Assembly (NCBI RefSeq): GCF_030253575.1
Contig: NC_080568.1
Span: 2,187,501 to 2,251,500 of the forward strand
DNA: 64,000 bases
Direction: 5' to 3'
Origin: Rhododendron vialii
Taxonomy: Eukaryota > Streptophyta > Magnoliopsida > Ericales > Ericaceae
A program made the translations under genes and the position numbers. Shown here in pieces: positions 23,855 through 43,400 of the stretch (positions are counted from its first letter, which is position 1; each line of letters starts with the position of its first letter). The notes below the pieces were generated by a model, which ran no database searches, had not been told where the DNA came from, and was given only the letters and a program-made list of their open reading frames with translations.

Positions 23855-26800
23855 ATGAATTTCCATGCCAGATTTTCCACTCTGGTAATTATTTCCATTC
23901 TTGTAGCTATGGCCTCCACACATTTCATTTCTCAAAACATTTCATTGCTTAAGAACCATCTCATTGATCTGAGCCTCACCACCTTCTCATCAACAACCAC
24001 TGCTATAAAACTTGGACCAAGCAAACTCCATGGCCATCTTCATCGCCATCGCCACCATCGCCAAAAGGGTAGTGAAGCATCGATCTGTGATGATTTTCCA
24101 CCTGATTTCCCCCCTCCTGACACAAACACAACCTCAATTATTTGCGTCGATCCAAACGGGTGCTGTAACTTTACCACAGTGCAATCAGCACTTGATGCGG
24201 TCAGGAATCTCAGCCAAAAAAGAACCATAATATGGATCAACTCTGGCATTTACTTGTGAGTTAATTCGTCTATAGTTTTTCATATGTTCTTTTCTGTGTA
24301 ATTTTGGAGTACTTGAGATGTTGGAGTTGATAATTATTTGCAAAATTTTGACCGAGAAACTTCAAAATAATTCTGTTCAGAATCAGCTTTTAACTAGCTT
24401 CAAAAGTTGTTTTTGGACTAAAAGCAGAAACAGAAACAGAAACCATGACAAACACACACAGTGTACGAAGAGTCGGAATTCCAAAGTCGTGACAAACATG
24501 CTAACGCTATGTTTCGTCTAATTGATTTAGTGAGAAGATCATTGTTCCAAGAACCAAACCAAATATAACATTCCAAGGACAAGGGTACCTGTCAACCGCG
24601 ATTGCGTGGAACGACACTGCCAATTCTTCCCATGGCACCTTTTATAGCGGCTCAGTTCAAGTTTTTGCAGCGAACTTTGTGGCCAACAACATAAGTTTCA
24701 TGGTGAGATCACGTTATACATCAACTAAACGCTACAAATTCATTACATCTTCAAGTTTAACCTTGAATATAGTGCCATATATATACGTTTGGCTTCATCG
24801 ATCTATGTGTATTTGAAATAGAATATAGCTCCAATAGCGCGACCAGGCGATGCTGGAGGACAGGCGGTGGCGATTAGGATAGCAGGAGACCAAGCGGCGT
24901 TTTGGGGTTGCGGTTTCTTTGGAGCACAAGACACACTTCATGACGATAGGGGTCGCCATTACTTCAAAGATTGCTATATTCAAGGTTCTATCGACTTCAT
25001 CTTTGGCAATGGGAGGTCCTTCTACGAGGTAGCTACGCTTTTGTGAGTTATTGTTCTGTATTTTGCAGAGTACGTAGAGAGTCAGGTATATGCTTATACG
25101 TGTATGTACTTTGTTTATGACAAAATGTTGGATGTTTGGTGTGATGGGAAAGCAATCGAATGCCGAAACTATGAGTTGATTCTGGCATGATAGATTTTAT
25201 CTTACGTCGCTAACCTAAGTCACCTAAGTTTGATCAGTATAATCCCTAGCCATCCACTACCAATGCGTTTGGTACCGCCACCACCCACCATTGCTGCCAG
25301 TGCCACTACAATTTTTTTTTTGCCTATATAGGGGCGTTAGAAAAGCACCGGGAAAGACCCGACAAGCAAAGGTTTTAGTGGCGTATGCCAAAGTCGGCTT
25401 AGGCTTTTGGCATTTAAGAAACGTCGCAAAAGATCTATGGCAGCATTTTTCAAAAAACTTCGGGATTGATTCATGATTAAAAATCGCCTCTTTGGCGACG
25501 TTTTCCCAAAAACGCTGGTATAAGTCATTTTTAGGTGCGTTTCTAAAAATGCCGGCAATACTAGTGTTGGGAAATCCACATTTTCTTATCTTGTGCTAAA
25601 CACAAAAATTTGAATAAAAGAGGAGGCCAAATTTGAACTTGAAGGGATAATGTTAAAGAAAGTTCAATAATTATCCAGATTTTGAAGGAGTGTCGTGCCC
25701 CCTTGCACCATCTTCCGTGTGCCAGTGACCGCTGTTGCCACCACCCACCATTACTACCATAGCTACTAACACCATCATTTTCAGAGTTGCAACCAGACAT
25801 ATTTTCCAGACAAAAACATTTTCCACACTGGAAAGCAAACACTTTCAATTTGAAACAAACAGAGCGTTAATACATGTGAAATATACACGATCAGCATGTG
25901 ATGAGTCTGATGACATATGCATAAATGTACAGAGGTGCCAGATGACTTCAATCGCGAACCCAGTACCGGCAGGGCGGAAGCTGATAAACGGAGCGGTAAC
26001 GGCGCACGGGCGAAATTCAACGGATGAAAACAGCGGATTTGTTTTCGTGAACTGCAGCATTGGAGGGACAGGAAGGATATGGCTGGGCCGAGCTTGGAGA
26101 CCCTTCTCTTCCGTCGTCTTTGCTTACTCCAACATGACTGATGTCATTGCTCCTGAGGGATGGAATGACATTAATGACCCCACCAGAGACCAGTAATAAA
26201 CTATGACACTCAATAGTATTAGATTTTTTTTTGGTTACTCCTAGCGTTACTGATATACTATAATGTTTTTGGGTTTAGCAAGGACTGGATTGTCCAGTTT
26301 AAGAATTTTATGGGTCTTACCTGGAGTACCCACTTTGAAAATTGAAACTGAACCAACATTGCAATGGGCTCTAGCCAGTTTGCATTTCCTGGAAAGCCAG
26401 GGTTCGAGCTCCGTTGTGGGCTTTTGGAATTCTGGAATAAGCCTCTGAAATCCACTGTGGACTAACCTACTAATTCTTTGCTGAGGTATACAATATTGGC
26501 AAAAAAGAAGAAGTTATCAATCAACATACATATGATTGATTTCCGATCCACTGTTCTAACAAATTTTTTTTTTCCTTCAAGAAAAAGAGTTTCAGAATCG
26601 TACTTCATCAATATTTTTTTGGGCATGGTTGATATTCTTAACAAATTGTAAAAAGTGAATGCAAAGTAAGCCCGGAAAAGATTTTTTGGGCATGGTTGAT
26701 ATTTTTGGGCATCGTTGATATTCTTGATATTTTTGGGCATGCATGGTTCTGATTATCAAAGTAAACCTGGAAAAGATCTACAAATTAAATCGGACCACTG

Positions 26801-27450
26801 CATTGTGCAATCGTGAAATCTGGCCCCACACGAGGCCAAATTCCACTATTCAAGTGTAAATTACAGAGCTCGTTGAGAAGATCATTGATGCATGAAATGG
26901 GACTGATGAACATTGACAGTCACTAGATTGTATCACATCTTGAAGACTAGACAGTCTACACATAGAGTAATACTACCAAATTTGGAAAAAAAATCAAGTT
27001 TTTACCCATAATCTTTTTGTTTTCAACATGATCTCTAAACTGTGGTCTATCGGAGCCTTAAGGTCTTCGATGTTTAACCATTGTATACGACGACTGTCTA
27101 ATTTTTTTCCAAGAAAAACTTGATTCGATCAAGGAGGCTAATGATATCTCATCGACATGAATTTTCACTTACATGATCTATTCACGAGCTAGCTCTGCAG
27201 AGTAAAAGGTTCCAGATGAATGACCTATCTAATTGGCCTTAATTATTGGGTTATGCTACTACAATGCATATGCAGGACTGTTTTCTATGGAGAATACATG
27301 TGCGGGGGTGCAGGAGCTGATATGACTTTGAGGGTGCCCTACGCCCAGAGACTCAACGACACTCAAGCTTCTCCTTTCTTGAACGTGTCTTTTGTTGATG
27401 GAGATCTTTGGTTGCAGCCATACACATCTGTTTCAGCCTTGCAATCATAA
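23855..27450 (+). CDS. Pectin methylesterase without PMEI pro-domain (PME8/PME15-like)
   Basis: Five exons: 23855-24255, 24531-24702, 24822-25028, 25933-26192, 27276-27450, total 1215 nt, 404 residues. An N-terminal hydrophobic segment (residues 8-22) fits a signal peptide, followed by a His/Arg cluster near 58-70. The catalytic set of carbohydrate esterase family 8 is intact: GGQAV with Gln205, QDTL with Gln227/Asp228, DFIFG with Asp249, and LGRAW with Arg313/Trp315 (the usual LGRPW has Ala for Pro here). It removes methyl esters from cell-wall homogalacturonan, releasing methanol. There is no N-terminal inhibitor domain. [20 protein letters not shown] is close to the Arabidopsis PME8/PME15 branch. 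Intron 3 carries a mini CACTA element and intron 4 (1083 bp) a SINE-like insertion. Confidence 0.93.
25314..25566. mobile_element. Miniature CACTA element in pectinesterase intron 3
   Basis: The left end is CACTACAATTTTTT and the complement of the right end is CACTAGTATTGCCGGC, the typical CACTA start followed by GC-rich subterminal blocks. It is 253 bp long and non-coding. The 3-bp target duplication is not clean. Confidence 0.6.
26340..26510 (+). mobile_element. SINE-like insertion in pectinesterase intron 4
   Basis: GGGCTCTAGCCAGTTTGC (A-box-like) near 26367 and GGGTTCGAGCTCC (B box) near 26400 have tRNA-like spacing. The tail and target duplication are unclear. Confidence 0.45.
26615..26745. 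repeat. Short repeats of a GGGCATGGTTGATATT-type unit
   Basis: GGGCAT(G/C)GTTGATATT occurs at least three times, with TTTTTTGGGCATG variants between, in pectinesterase intron 4. This is a small decayed minisatellite. Confidence 0.7.
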
Positions 27451-27958
27451 TGTAATTATTCATTGTATTGTTCGTTCATTCTTTCAATCTTTGATTATCC
27501 GATCATCGATAAAATACATACATACTTCTTTCGTCCCATATTGTTATTTGACTATGACAAAATCGAAGTTTTCTTACGAGAGTCATAAAATGTGTAAGCG
27601 GAGTAGGGTCATTGTATCACGAGTTCTCATGACTTGTGACTCGTGAGCATACGACTCTTACAAACCTACAGGCTCTCCCAATATCCAACGACGACTACCC
27701 GACTACATAGTATTGGATTTCTAAAGCTCACATGGTGTTGATCATTTAGACCCCAGCTATCTGTAGTTTGGGTTTCAAGAAAGGTTTTTGAAAGTATTTT
27801 TATGAGTGGAGAAAGATAGATAAAGAAAATTTATTGTGGACCGTGTGCAGAAATTTTAAGACCCAAAATGAACAAGCCAGTAACCTATAGGGCGGGGCCT
27901 AGTCTATCTACATACTTATGAAAGTTGCCACTCTATATATATAGCCTATAGGGGCATG
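27451..27958. other. Pectinesterase 3' flank
   Basis: No gene is seen. The 3' UTR is presumably here. The remainder is AT-rich and unremarkable. Confidence 0.4.
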
Positions 27959-28300
27959 CAGGGGCTGAGCCACCTTGAGACAAGGGATGGCATCCGACTC
28001 CCCTGCCTTCCAAATTACAATGGAGATAGTTATAGTTTTCACCTCAAAATTGCTTACTTGATCTCATTTTTACATTACAATTTACTCCAGTCCGTTTAAA
28101 AGTTTGGAACTTGAGGAAAAAAAAATGGCAAAGTAAAATATCCTCACTTCTCCTCCCAAAAAAACCTCAAAAATATCTACTTAACTTTTTTTTGTTTACC
28201 ATTTCAACGTTTTTTTTTTTTACTATCAAGTAATATGAAACAAAATTTTTTTGTGCTATAGGAAATTGACCCCACTGCAAGAATTTCTAGCTCCGCCCCT
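27959..28300. mobile_element. hAT-type MITE with target duplication
   Basis: The left end CAGGGGCTGAGCCACC pairs with the complement of the right end (AGGGGCGGAGCTAG), a classic hAT terminal repeat. The direct repeat GGGCATG flanks it at 27952-27958 and 28301-28307. It is non-coding, about 340 bp. Confidence 0.85.
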
Positions 28301-28844
28301 GGGCATGAAATTCATGTACGGATCAAATTGATATTTATGGGGCGGGGCCTTGGATATTTATTTGAACGGCACGGCTATGGAGTCATCTGACTTTTGTGTC
28401 ATTTTCGTGGTAGGGTGCAGGGTTAATTCGCATTGTTTACGATGGAGATTCACCGGTATGTTGGAGAGAGAGAGAGAGAGAGAATGGTGGTCGATAATCG
28501 TGGAGGGTTGAGTATGGGGATGGCAACGTCGATGGAATATTGTTTTCTATTGTGTTGGAGTTAGGGTGGCGAGTTTGTGTAATGTTTAGCTCCTTCGTCT
28601 TTTTGTAGTTCAATTAAATGTTTCAATAAAAAAAATATTAAAATTTGGCGTAGAGAAATTTAAAAAGTTGTGTACAAATACAAGTTCCCGTTTTATTCAT
28701 TAACCGGTAATATTTCGGTACCACACGTTCTATAATTTTAATTATCCCCTTTTTTCAATAAAAAAAAACTTCCAAATATAAACTATCAATAAATGAAGCA
28801 TGGTAATGTGCACATACAACGCTTTCCCAGGGCCAAACGGAAAT

Positions 28845-29055
28845 GATACTCACACAACCGTTGTATGTGTTGTATAACCAATTTTGACCGTTCAGATGTG
28901 TTTGAACGCTCTAGATTTTAAAAAAACTCTTCATAGGAAAAGTTTAATTCTTCCAAGGAAAAGTTTGAACGAATCTTGACCATTTATTACAACAATGGGC
29001 GGATGGAGATTTATTGTGTTTGATGTTTTGCACAACCGTTGTGCACGTAGCATCT
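28845..29055. mobile_element. Candidate MITE just upstream of the cytidylyltransferase gene
   Basis: The palindromic motif ACAACCGTTGT occurs at both ends (near 28854 and 29032), with opposing flanks ACTCAC and GCACGTAG. It ends about 60 bp before the TATA-like TTTTATAAC (near 29116) and so would be part of the promoter. Confidence 0.4.
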
Positions 29056-29193
29056 TTGCTGGGAAAGAGAGTAAAACAGTAAAAAAGGCGAAAGCATCGG
29101 GTTTTCGCTCGTGTCTTTTATAACGGGTGCAAAGGGAGAGAGCAAAGAATGATGAGAGAGAACACAGAGAGAGAGAGAAAGAAGTGGCCTTGA

Positions 29194-36041
<6,848 letters not shown>

Positions 36042-36749
36042 AAGTGCTTTTCCATGCGCATTGTTAGGTTTTGACTTGTTCTTGGCAGTGTTTCCTTGTG
36101 GGATATACGGGGATCGGTTTTTCTTTACTCCTTGTGGTCGGTTTTTTTTTTTTAATTTTAATTTTCCTCTGTTTTCTCTCTTCATTGTAAGAAAGTAAAG
36201 TGAAATTGTTGTGCTTGTAAGGGTGAACTTTTGTAGTATTGAACTATTGAAGTGTTGTAGGGTTATGATCCTCTATTACAGATATAGTTTGGGCGAGTTC
36301 AGCACAAGACTTTGGATATATACCCAGAGCTTGAAGACGGGGTATATCAAGCAAATGAAATGACAGAAACGAAAGCTAAAATTTCTCTCCTTTGTGGCTT
36401 TGATTGATTCCGATAAACGAACGCAAAATTGACTCAAAACTAGCAAAAGTTCAGAAAAAGACGAGAATAAGACAAAATGAAGTTAAGCCGATTCCTAATT
36501 ATGAGATTCAGTGGTAATCGGCTTAATTGAATATCAATAGATATATCAGAAGTTGAACTTTAGATTATAAAAAAATGGACAGTTTGATTTTGTGAATAAT
36601 TTTAAAGCATAGCTATCCATTTTATAAATTAAAATTCAAAACTTAAAACACTGTTTGGTCAATCTAATTTTTTGAATGCACCATTTTGCAGACCCTACAA
36701 GATGTCCACGGTTGTCACTACCATGTTATCGTAGATCCCTACATAGATT

Positions 36750-36900
36750 CCTATAGCTCCTCTTACAGCCATTTCATACGCTTAAGGCGTGAGGGTGAGA
36801 TGACCTCAAGAATTGTTGGTAAGGAGAATCGAATCTGAGACCTTAAAACAAGACAAACACCTAAGTTTTAGGTCAAGATCACTTGTCTAACCCTGGGGTT
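36750..36900 (-). mobile_element. SINE-like element, minus strand
   Basis: On the minus strand AGACAAGTGATCTTGACC (A box, 36872-36890) and CAGATTCGATTCTCC (B box, 36822-36836) are in tRNA order. The ends are not defined. Confidence 0.6.
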
Positions 36901-37030
36901 CACATAACTGATCTTGTATATTTTAGAGACTTTGAATACCTATTTTAAATAGAAAAACAAATAAGTGCAAATTTCTTCTCCTCCAAGGCCACCTAGGTTA
37001 TATAGTATTAGGACCATCGATCTATTTTTT

Positions 37031-37260
37031 TTTTTTTCGGCAAAGAAAGAACTTCATTAAATAGTACAAGAGATGAAAGGAAACTAGCCAGTGATGGATT
37101 AGGAACACATCCTAACTATGTCGTCACCCATTTCCAACCCAAACACAGAAAAAGACCAGACTCCAAGAGAAACATAAAAACCAGAGTTGACGAGGAGCCA
37201 ACCTTGGATTACAGGAATTACAGACCTAAGCTAAACAAAAAAAAAACACACTAAGGCCAA
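37031..37260 (-). mobile_element. LINE-like 3' tail, minus strand
   Basis: On the minus strand the sequence ends TTTAATGAAGTTCTTTCTTT then GCCG and poly-A (a T-run at 37028-37039 on the plus strand), the usual look of plant LINE 3' ends. Confidence 0.45.
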
Positions 37261-37950
37261 AACAACATGGACAAAGATGGCCTGTTGGATGAAAAACCAA
37301 AAGCAACAAACACTCCTTGAAAATTCCACAATGTAGTAACAAAAATCCAAATCTTTGGTCCCAGTTGTAGTTACAAAATCTTGTCTGCATTGCAAACAAT
37401 CATTAATATATGCATATTGAACTACCGGGAAATTATGATCAGCGCTATAGAAGTTGAGAAATGGGGTACTTATAGACATTACGTGGTACAGATTAAAAAG
37501 ATGCGTCCGAATTGTATTCATTGTGCTTTGATTTGGGTTGCGATTGGAATGTTACGGAAATTTGTTAACTCATGTATAGCGTTATAATTCATTGGTTGCG
37601 CAAATTTATTTGACCGGTATATTGTTCTTCGTAAGGTAGTATTCCAGGGTTAATTTATTCTTCAAGCGCGAATCAAATTTATCGCCATCCAGAAGAGAAT
37701 ATTTTGAATTGTTACTCCGATATAATCTATTTTTGAGAGTTTCGGATCGTTTATCCTAGCTAGCTCGTATCAAATTTGCAGACAATTGCTTCTCTTTTGA
37801 TTTTTGTTGTTTGTTTTTGGAGAGTTGTATTTATTTGGTGGGGTCTATCGATAGCATGTCATCAAAGATGAACGTGTCAGATTAATTGAATATTGACAGC
37901 CATATAATCGAGACATGCACAGAATTGTTCTAATTAGCTTTGTTAGGAAT

Positions 37951-38033
37951 ATGATGCCGTTCTCATTGTCCTATTAGTCTTTGTAACAGCTTCAGAGCTT
38001 AATGAAATTCTTTTACTTTTACGTAAAAAAAAA
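37951..38033 (+). mobile_element. LINE 3' tail
   Basis: It reads CTTTGTAACAGC...TTAATGAAATTC and then an A-run. Two similar tails, all plus strand, lie at 43047-43145 and 47258-47352, suggesting 5'-truncated copies of one family. Confidence 0.55.
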
Positions 38034-39839
38034 CAGTTCCTAATTATTCTTTTTTTTGTTTGCTACATTAACTCCAAACTGAATCAGTAAACCAAATGAT
38101 AATACTACTTTCCAACTAAAAAAATCTAAGAACGACCCCAATCTATATATATGTTATTTTGCCCACGTTTTTGTTTAACGGAGATATCCACAGTATCACC
38201 ACTACATATATGGACGTGGGTCGATACAAATGCGAAACGAGTATGCAAGTACGTCATTTATTCATAAATTAACGAACAAACACATTAGGGACACGCCGAA
38301 TATTGAAAATGTAGCTATGAATTCATATGACACCCATGCAAAATGTCATTTTTGACAGACTAAAGATGTATGTAACAATTAAGCATAACGATAGTAATTT
38401 AATAAGTATTTTATGGCTCTAGGTCAATAGTTGCCGGCAGGCTCTTCGCTCCGCTCAGGGCTTTTTCGCTTGTTCGTTAAGCTTCATCCACGCACATCTT
38501 TCACCATTTTGAAGTTCAGATGGTAAGCATCGACACTGATCAGTTTTACCATATTTTTAACATTTTTGTGTCAACTTTTGACTTTCGAACATGTCTCCAT
38601 TGTATCGTAACATGCCTCTAGAGTACTAGTATAAAGTATAATTGTATTAGTTATTAATATAGGATGCAGAAGTTGACTTTTTGATGTTTATATTTATATA
38701 TACACACACACTTATACAGACTATTTAAATTCTATACTTGTGCAGCGTAAACCTTGGTGTTTATGCATATCCAATTAAGAAGTGACACTTAACCATTGAT
38801 TGAGAAAATGAAGAAAATATGTGTTACACTTATCGAAAAATAGGTATTGATGTTCTTGTTTCAAAAAATTGGGTGGTATTAATATTTGTTACGTAGATAA
38901 ATCTACCATGTTTATCATGAATTACTTATTATGCAAAATAAACATGAAAATTGAGGCTAAAAAGTGACAACCATTTCATGACTAACTAATTCCCCAAATC
39001 TATCATGTATTATCATGACATATTTCGGTACAAAATCATGATAAACATGGTACATTTATCATACCCATGTAAACTAACATGGTGACTAAAATAGTAACGC
39101 ATTCGATGCAACTATGCACCTAAGATTGATCGAGGTCCTCAGACGACATTGTAATTAAACTTACGTGTCAGAGTCGGAATTCTCCGTACACAAAAAGCCT
39201 GACTATCGTTCGGAATTAGGGTGACGGAATGAGCTACGATAGATGGCTAGTGAGATGAGCGACGAGGATGGGAGACAGAATGGGATGGGATGAGCAACAA
39301 AGGGTGGTGGGATGGAGTACGTCATGACCGATAGAATGGGTGGTGCGAGGCTGACGTGATGGGTGACGGGTGGAATGGCGGAGATCGACGGTGGGAATGG
39401 CGATCGAATTTTGAGATAATAAAGAGGGATTTCCTCCCCTGGTTACAGACAGATAAGGAAAGGCGTTGATTTAGGGTTTTGTTAGATAGGAATATTCCAA
39501 AGTATGCTAGAGGACATTCGAGATTACTTTTTATTCTCAAAAATCATTGCCTAATGCCTATATAGTATCCTAAAGAAAACAAGTAATATAGTGCAATAAG
39601 GGTAAAATTGGGTTATTCTAAATTTGTGCATGAAAACATATATAACCTGAAAAAATGGTCGGGATGTAAAACATACATTCCTGTGAGGAAAGACAAACAT
39701 TCAAGTGTCCCAAATAGATAACCTGTCATTAGTTGGGGTTAAATTGAAAAGAAAAAAATTATGACATAATCTTGTAGATTCGCAGAACTAAGATTAATTA
39801 AATAGAACATTTCTATGGCTGCATTCTTATGAACTTAAC

Positions 39840-40095
39840 TTAAATCTAGGAGTTTTGTGCTTATTTGAATTTTTTTCACATTTGTTATTTTTGCGCCAAA
39901 CTTTTGTGAGTTATTGATTCGTCTCGACGAGAGGAATCGGAAAAGTAATTTTTTTTTTTTTTACTTTTACCCAAATGTTTTGAGAAATAACCACTTTTTA
40001 GCAAAAAAAACTTTTGGTGCAAAACTAACAAATGTGAAAAAAATTTAAATAAAGACAAAACTCATAGATTTAAGTTAAGTTCATAAGAACGCAAC
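39840..40095. mobile_element. Foldback MITE, family A, upstream of ZIP copy 1
   Basis: The ends CATTCTTATGAACTTAACTT and the complement of AAGTTAAGTTCATAAGAACG are long inverted repeats. The left arm has the family A signature TCGTCTCGACGAGAGGAATC. It ends about 150 bp before the zinc-response element. ZIP copy 2 lacks it at the matching place. Confidence 0.85.
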
Positions 40096-40248
40096 ATATA
40101 TATAAAATCAAAATTTGCTTATGATTTCCGGCTTCGAAGGCGGCCAAATCGGGGAAGAATATAATTATTTTCTTCGTTTTCTGTCACACATTACGATCGC
40201 ATAAAAAACTATATTATAGATTTCCTTCTTCGAAGTCTTCTGAAATAT

Positions 40249-40258
40249 ATGTCGACAC
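40249..40258. promoter_or_regulatory. Zinc-deficiency response element (ZDRE), ZIP copy 1
   Basis: ATGTCGACAC is an exact match to the ZDRE consensus RTGTCGACAY bound by Arabidopsis bZIP19/bZIP23. It ends 193 bp before the start codon of a ZIP gene, where ZDREs normally lie. Confidence 0.85.
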
Positions 40259-40450
40259 TATTCCAACATAATTCTGATTATTTAATTTATCGAATCAAAC
40301 TTGACTAATTAAACAACGTAACTAATTAAACAAATCTCTAAACACTTTAGAATTGAGTTATCTCCCTTGCTCGATCTATAAATGGTTTAGTCCACATTTG
40401 TGCCCTATCGAAATTCCGCTTCTTTAGTTTTGTGAGTTACGTATTTAATC

Positions 40451-43400
40451 ATGACCACGAGTGGGCTTGTTACTAATTCTAGGGTTCCAAACACGACCGT
40501 GCTCTTTGTGTGTATGCTCGTGGTGGCGGTCCTTCCGGTAGTGGTGGTGGGACAGTGCTCGTGCGATTCGGAGGAAGGAGATAACAACAAGAGCGAAGCC
40601 CTAAGATATAAACTGGGAGCGTTTGTTTCGATCCTAGTGGCGGGTGCGATTGGGGTGTATCTTCCTATGGTTGCGAAAAGGGTACCGGCTCTAAGCCCGG
40701 AGAAAAACGCCTTCTTCGTAGTGAAGACTTTCGCAGCGGGTGTCATTCTCGCCACGGGCTGCGTTCACGTCCTTCCCGACGCGTTCGAGAAATTGACGTC
40801 GCCCTGTCTTACGGGCACAGTCTGGAATTTCCCTTGGGCCGGTTTCGTGCTCATGGTGGTGGCTATCTTCACTCTGATGCTTGATAACCTTGCCACTTCT
40901 TACTATACTCAATCCCAGCTCGCCCAGTCTAGCGCTGATCCTACAGTGAATGTTGACGAGGAGAACACCGGAAAACACGACAATCAGGACGTCCCCGTTC
41001 ACACCCACGCCACCCATGGACATTCTCATGGATCCGTAATGCTTTCCTCTCGATACGACGGCCCGGTTTCCAAAGAGCTCATTAGGTATCGTGTTATAGC
41101 TCAGGTAATTGAATTCCAAGCAACTTGTTATTGTTTGGCGTTGCAAATTAATTGAATATGTTCACTGGCCATATCTTCTTCTTTTTTATTTAATTTTTAA
41201 AATTTTTTTTAATAAGGTTTTGGAACTGGGAATTGTGGTCCACTCTGTAATTATTGGATTAGCTTTGGGTGCTTCTGAGAGTCCAAGTTACATAAAGCCT
41301 CTGGTTGCAGCCCTATCGTTCCATCAGTTCTTTGAGGGTGTGGGTCTTGGTGGATGCATTACTCAGGTAATGATTTACTCCTCCTAATTAACCTCCTTTG
41401 TTAAATTGTTTTTTGCAAACTTTGACTTAATAAAGCACCAATTATTAATTACCTCCTATAGTCCAGTAGTAGGACTAGGAGTAGGCCAGTAATATAGGAC
41501 TGCAGGGCGGATCCGTGCAGGTCACTCTGTATTGCACATCATAATCGTCTAAACGTGCTTTCAACAGTCAAGATTTAAAAATAAACTCTTTGTTGGATGA
41601 GTTAAACTTTTTGCTAGAAGAATTTATTTTAAATCCAGATCGTTGAAAACAATCTTAGACGGCTGTGATTTGGACTCCAGCCCTTATAGTGCACCTCGGC
41701 GGGTTTTCGAGTGCTTTCCCTATAGGATAGAATAGTTTAGGGATTCCGTATATCCATTTTATTTATTTTAAAAAAAATAGATTATATATTCTATAAAAAC
41801 CAGAATATCCGAATTGGACTAGCTAATGAGTACGAATGCAGCATAATTTTTTGGTTCTCTTTATTTAATTTAATTTAATTTTTTTTGTGATTGTTAGTTT
41901 TACAGCAAACTTTTATATGATATAGCTTCGTCTCGACGAGTGGAATTGGAAAAGTAAAAAATTATGACTTTCACACAAGTATTTTATGAAATATCCAAAG
42001 AAAAGTTTAAAAAGTTAGTTTTTTTGACTTTTTCTTTGATATTTTCTAAAATATTTGTGTAAAAGTTATAATTTTTTACTTTTCCGGTTCCCCTCATTGA
42101 GACGAATCCATATCACATAAAACTTTAACGTAAAACTAATAAACGCGAAAAAAATTTGAATAAGAACAAAACCAAAAAATTATAGTACATAAGTTAATCA
42201 ATAGTGTGAACAGGGTTACCATTACGCCAGAAAGAAAATAAAATAGTCACTCGTCATCATGGATACTCCAACATGCATACAAGAAAATACAATAGTCACT
42301 CGTCTAAATGTATGCCGTGTTTGAATAATCGAAGACGCCCACGCAGGTATAAGCTTGGTGGTCAAGATTTTAGAATTACGGGTCACTCTCCCCTAAAAGC
42401 TCTCAGGTTCGATTTTGCTTGCCGCAAACCCTTAGAACCACCACCTCACGTTGTAAAAGTGTGAAACAACTTTCAGATGGGCTGTAAGGTTTAGTCCTTG
42501 CAATCTGGCCTGAAACACCTGTATTACCACAAAAATATCACCAGTTATGTATTCAAATCAAAACACTCATATTATTACACAAAGTTCTAGATCACATATT
42601 CTAATTGTTAACCAATTTTACCTCCGTTGAATTTTTTTTCCCCAAAGACGGTAGGATGTTAGGGATTAGGATCCGTTCTGCTTTCTTTTTAAACCTTCTT
42701 TTTTAAAAAGAAGATAATTTTAAATTCAAATATAACTAAAATAAAAAATAATATTTCAATTTTTTTTGCACCGTTTAAAAGATCTCAATGAGATCTATCA
42801 AACAAGATCGATATTGGTAGCAAAATTATTTGTGTAAACGCATGATTTTTGAGCTTGAAATTACCTTCCTTTTCTAAAACTTCTTTTTTTAAGAAACTGG
42901 AACGGCCTACGTCAGTATTTAAGAGGGAGAGTAAAGAACCAACCACAATAGGTGGTGTTCGATTAATATCTTGTTAACTGTCTTTCACCTTTTGGGCTGT
43001 GTTTAGCATATGATTGTCAAGACTTGAGTGCCACATAGATGGGATGCATGCCTTTGTTGTGATACCCTTTCGCCATGATCCTTTTAATCTTTGTAACACT
43101 TCAAAAGATTAATAAAATTATCTTGTGGCTTCCAAAAAAAAAAAAGGTGGTGTTCCTAGCTAGCTCGTTGATTGCATTTCAACAATATATAAGTAATAAG
43201 TACATAAAAGATGGTTATTTGAGTAAATTTCAAAAAGTATATCTTCAAATTAAAATATATATATTTTTTGTGAGTACTGCTATATACACCGACCATTTTG
43301 GACCGAAACCGTACCGACGGCCGCGCGCGGCCGTCTCCGGCCACCGGACGGCCGATCCGAGCCGTCCAAAAATTTTAAAAAAAAAAACCGAGGGGCCCAA

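Larger units (their letters stand above)
36042..39480. other. Intergenic region between CCT and the ZIP locus
   Basis: No gene is recognised. It holds a minus-strand SINE (36750-36900), a minus-strand LINE-like tail (37031-37260) and a plus-strand LINE tail (37951-38033). From 38000 to 39480 I see only AT-rich, mostly stop-filled sequence. Confidence 0.45.

Noticed and set aside
40405-41146. Long minus-strand frames opposite ZIP exon 1 (likewise 53795-54438)
   Set aside because: They are antisense shadows of the ZIP coding exon; the plus frame has all family motifs.
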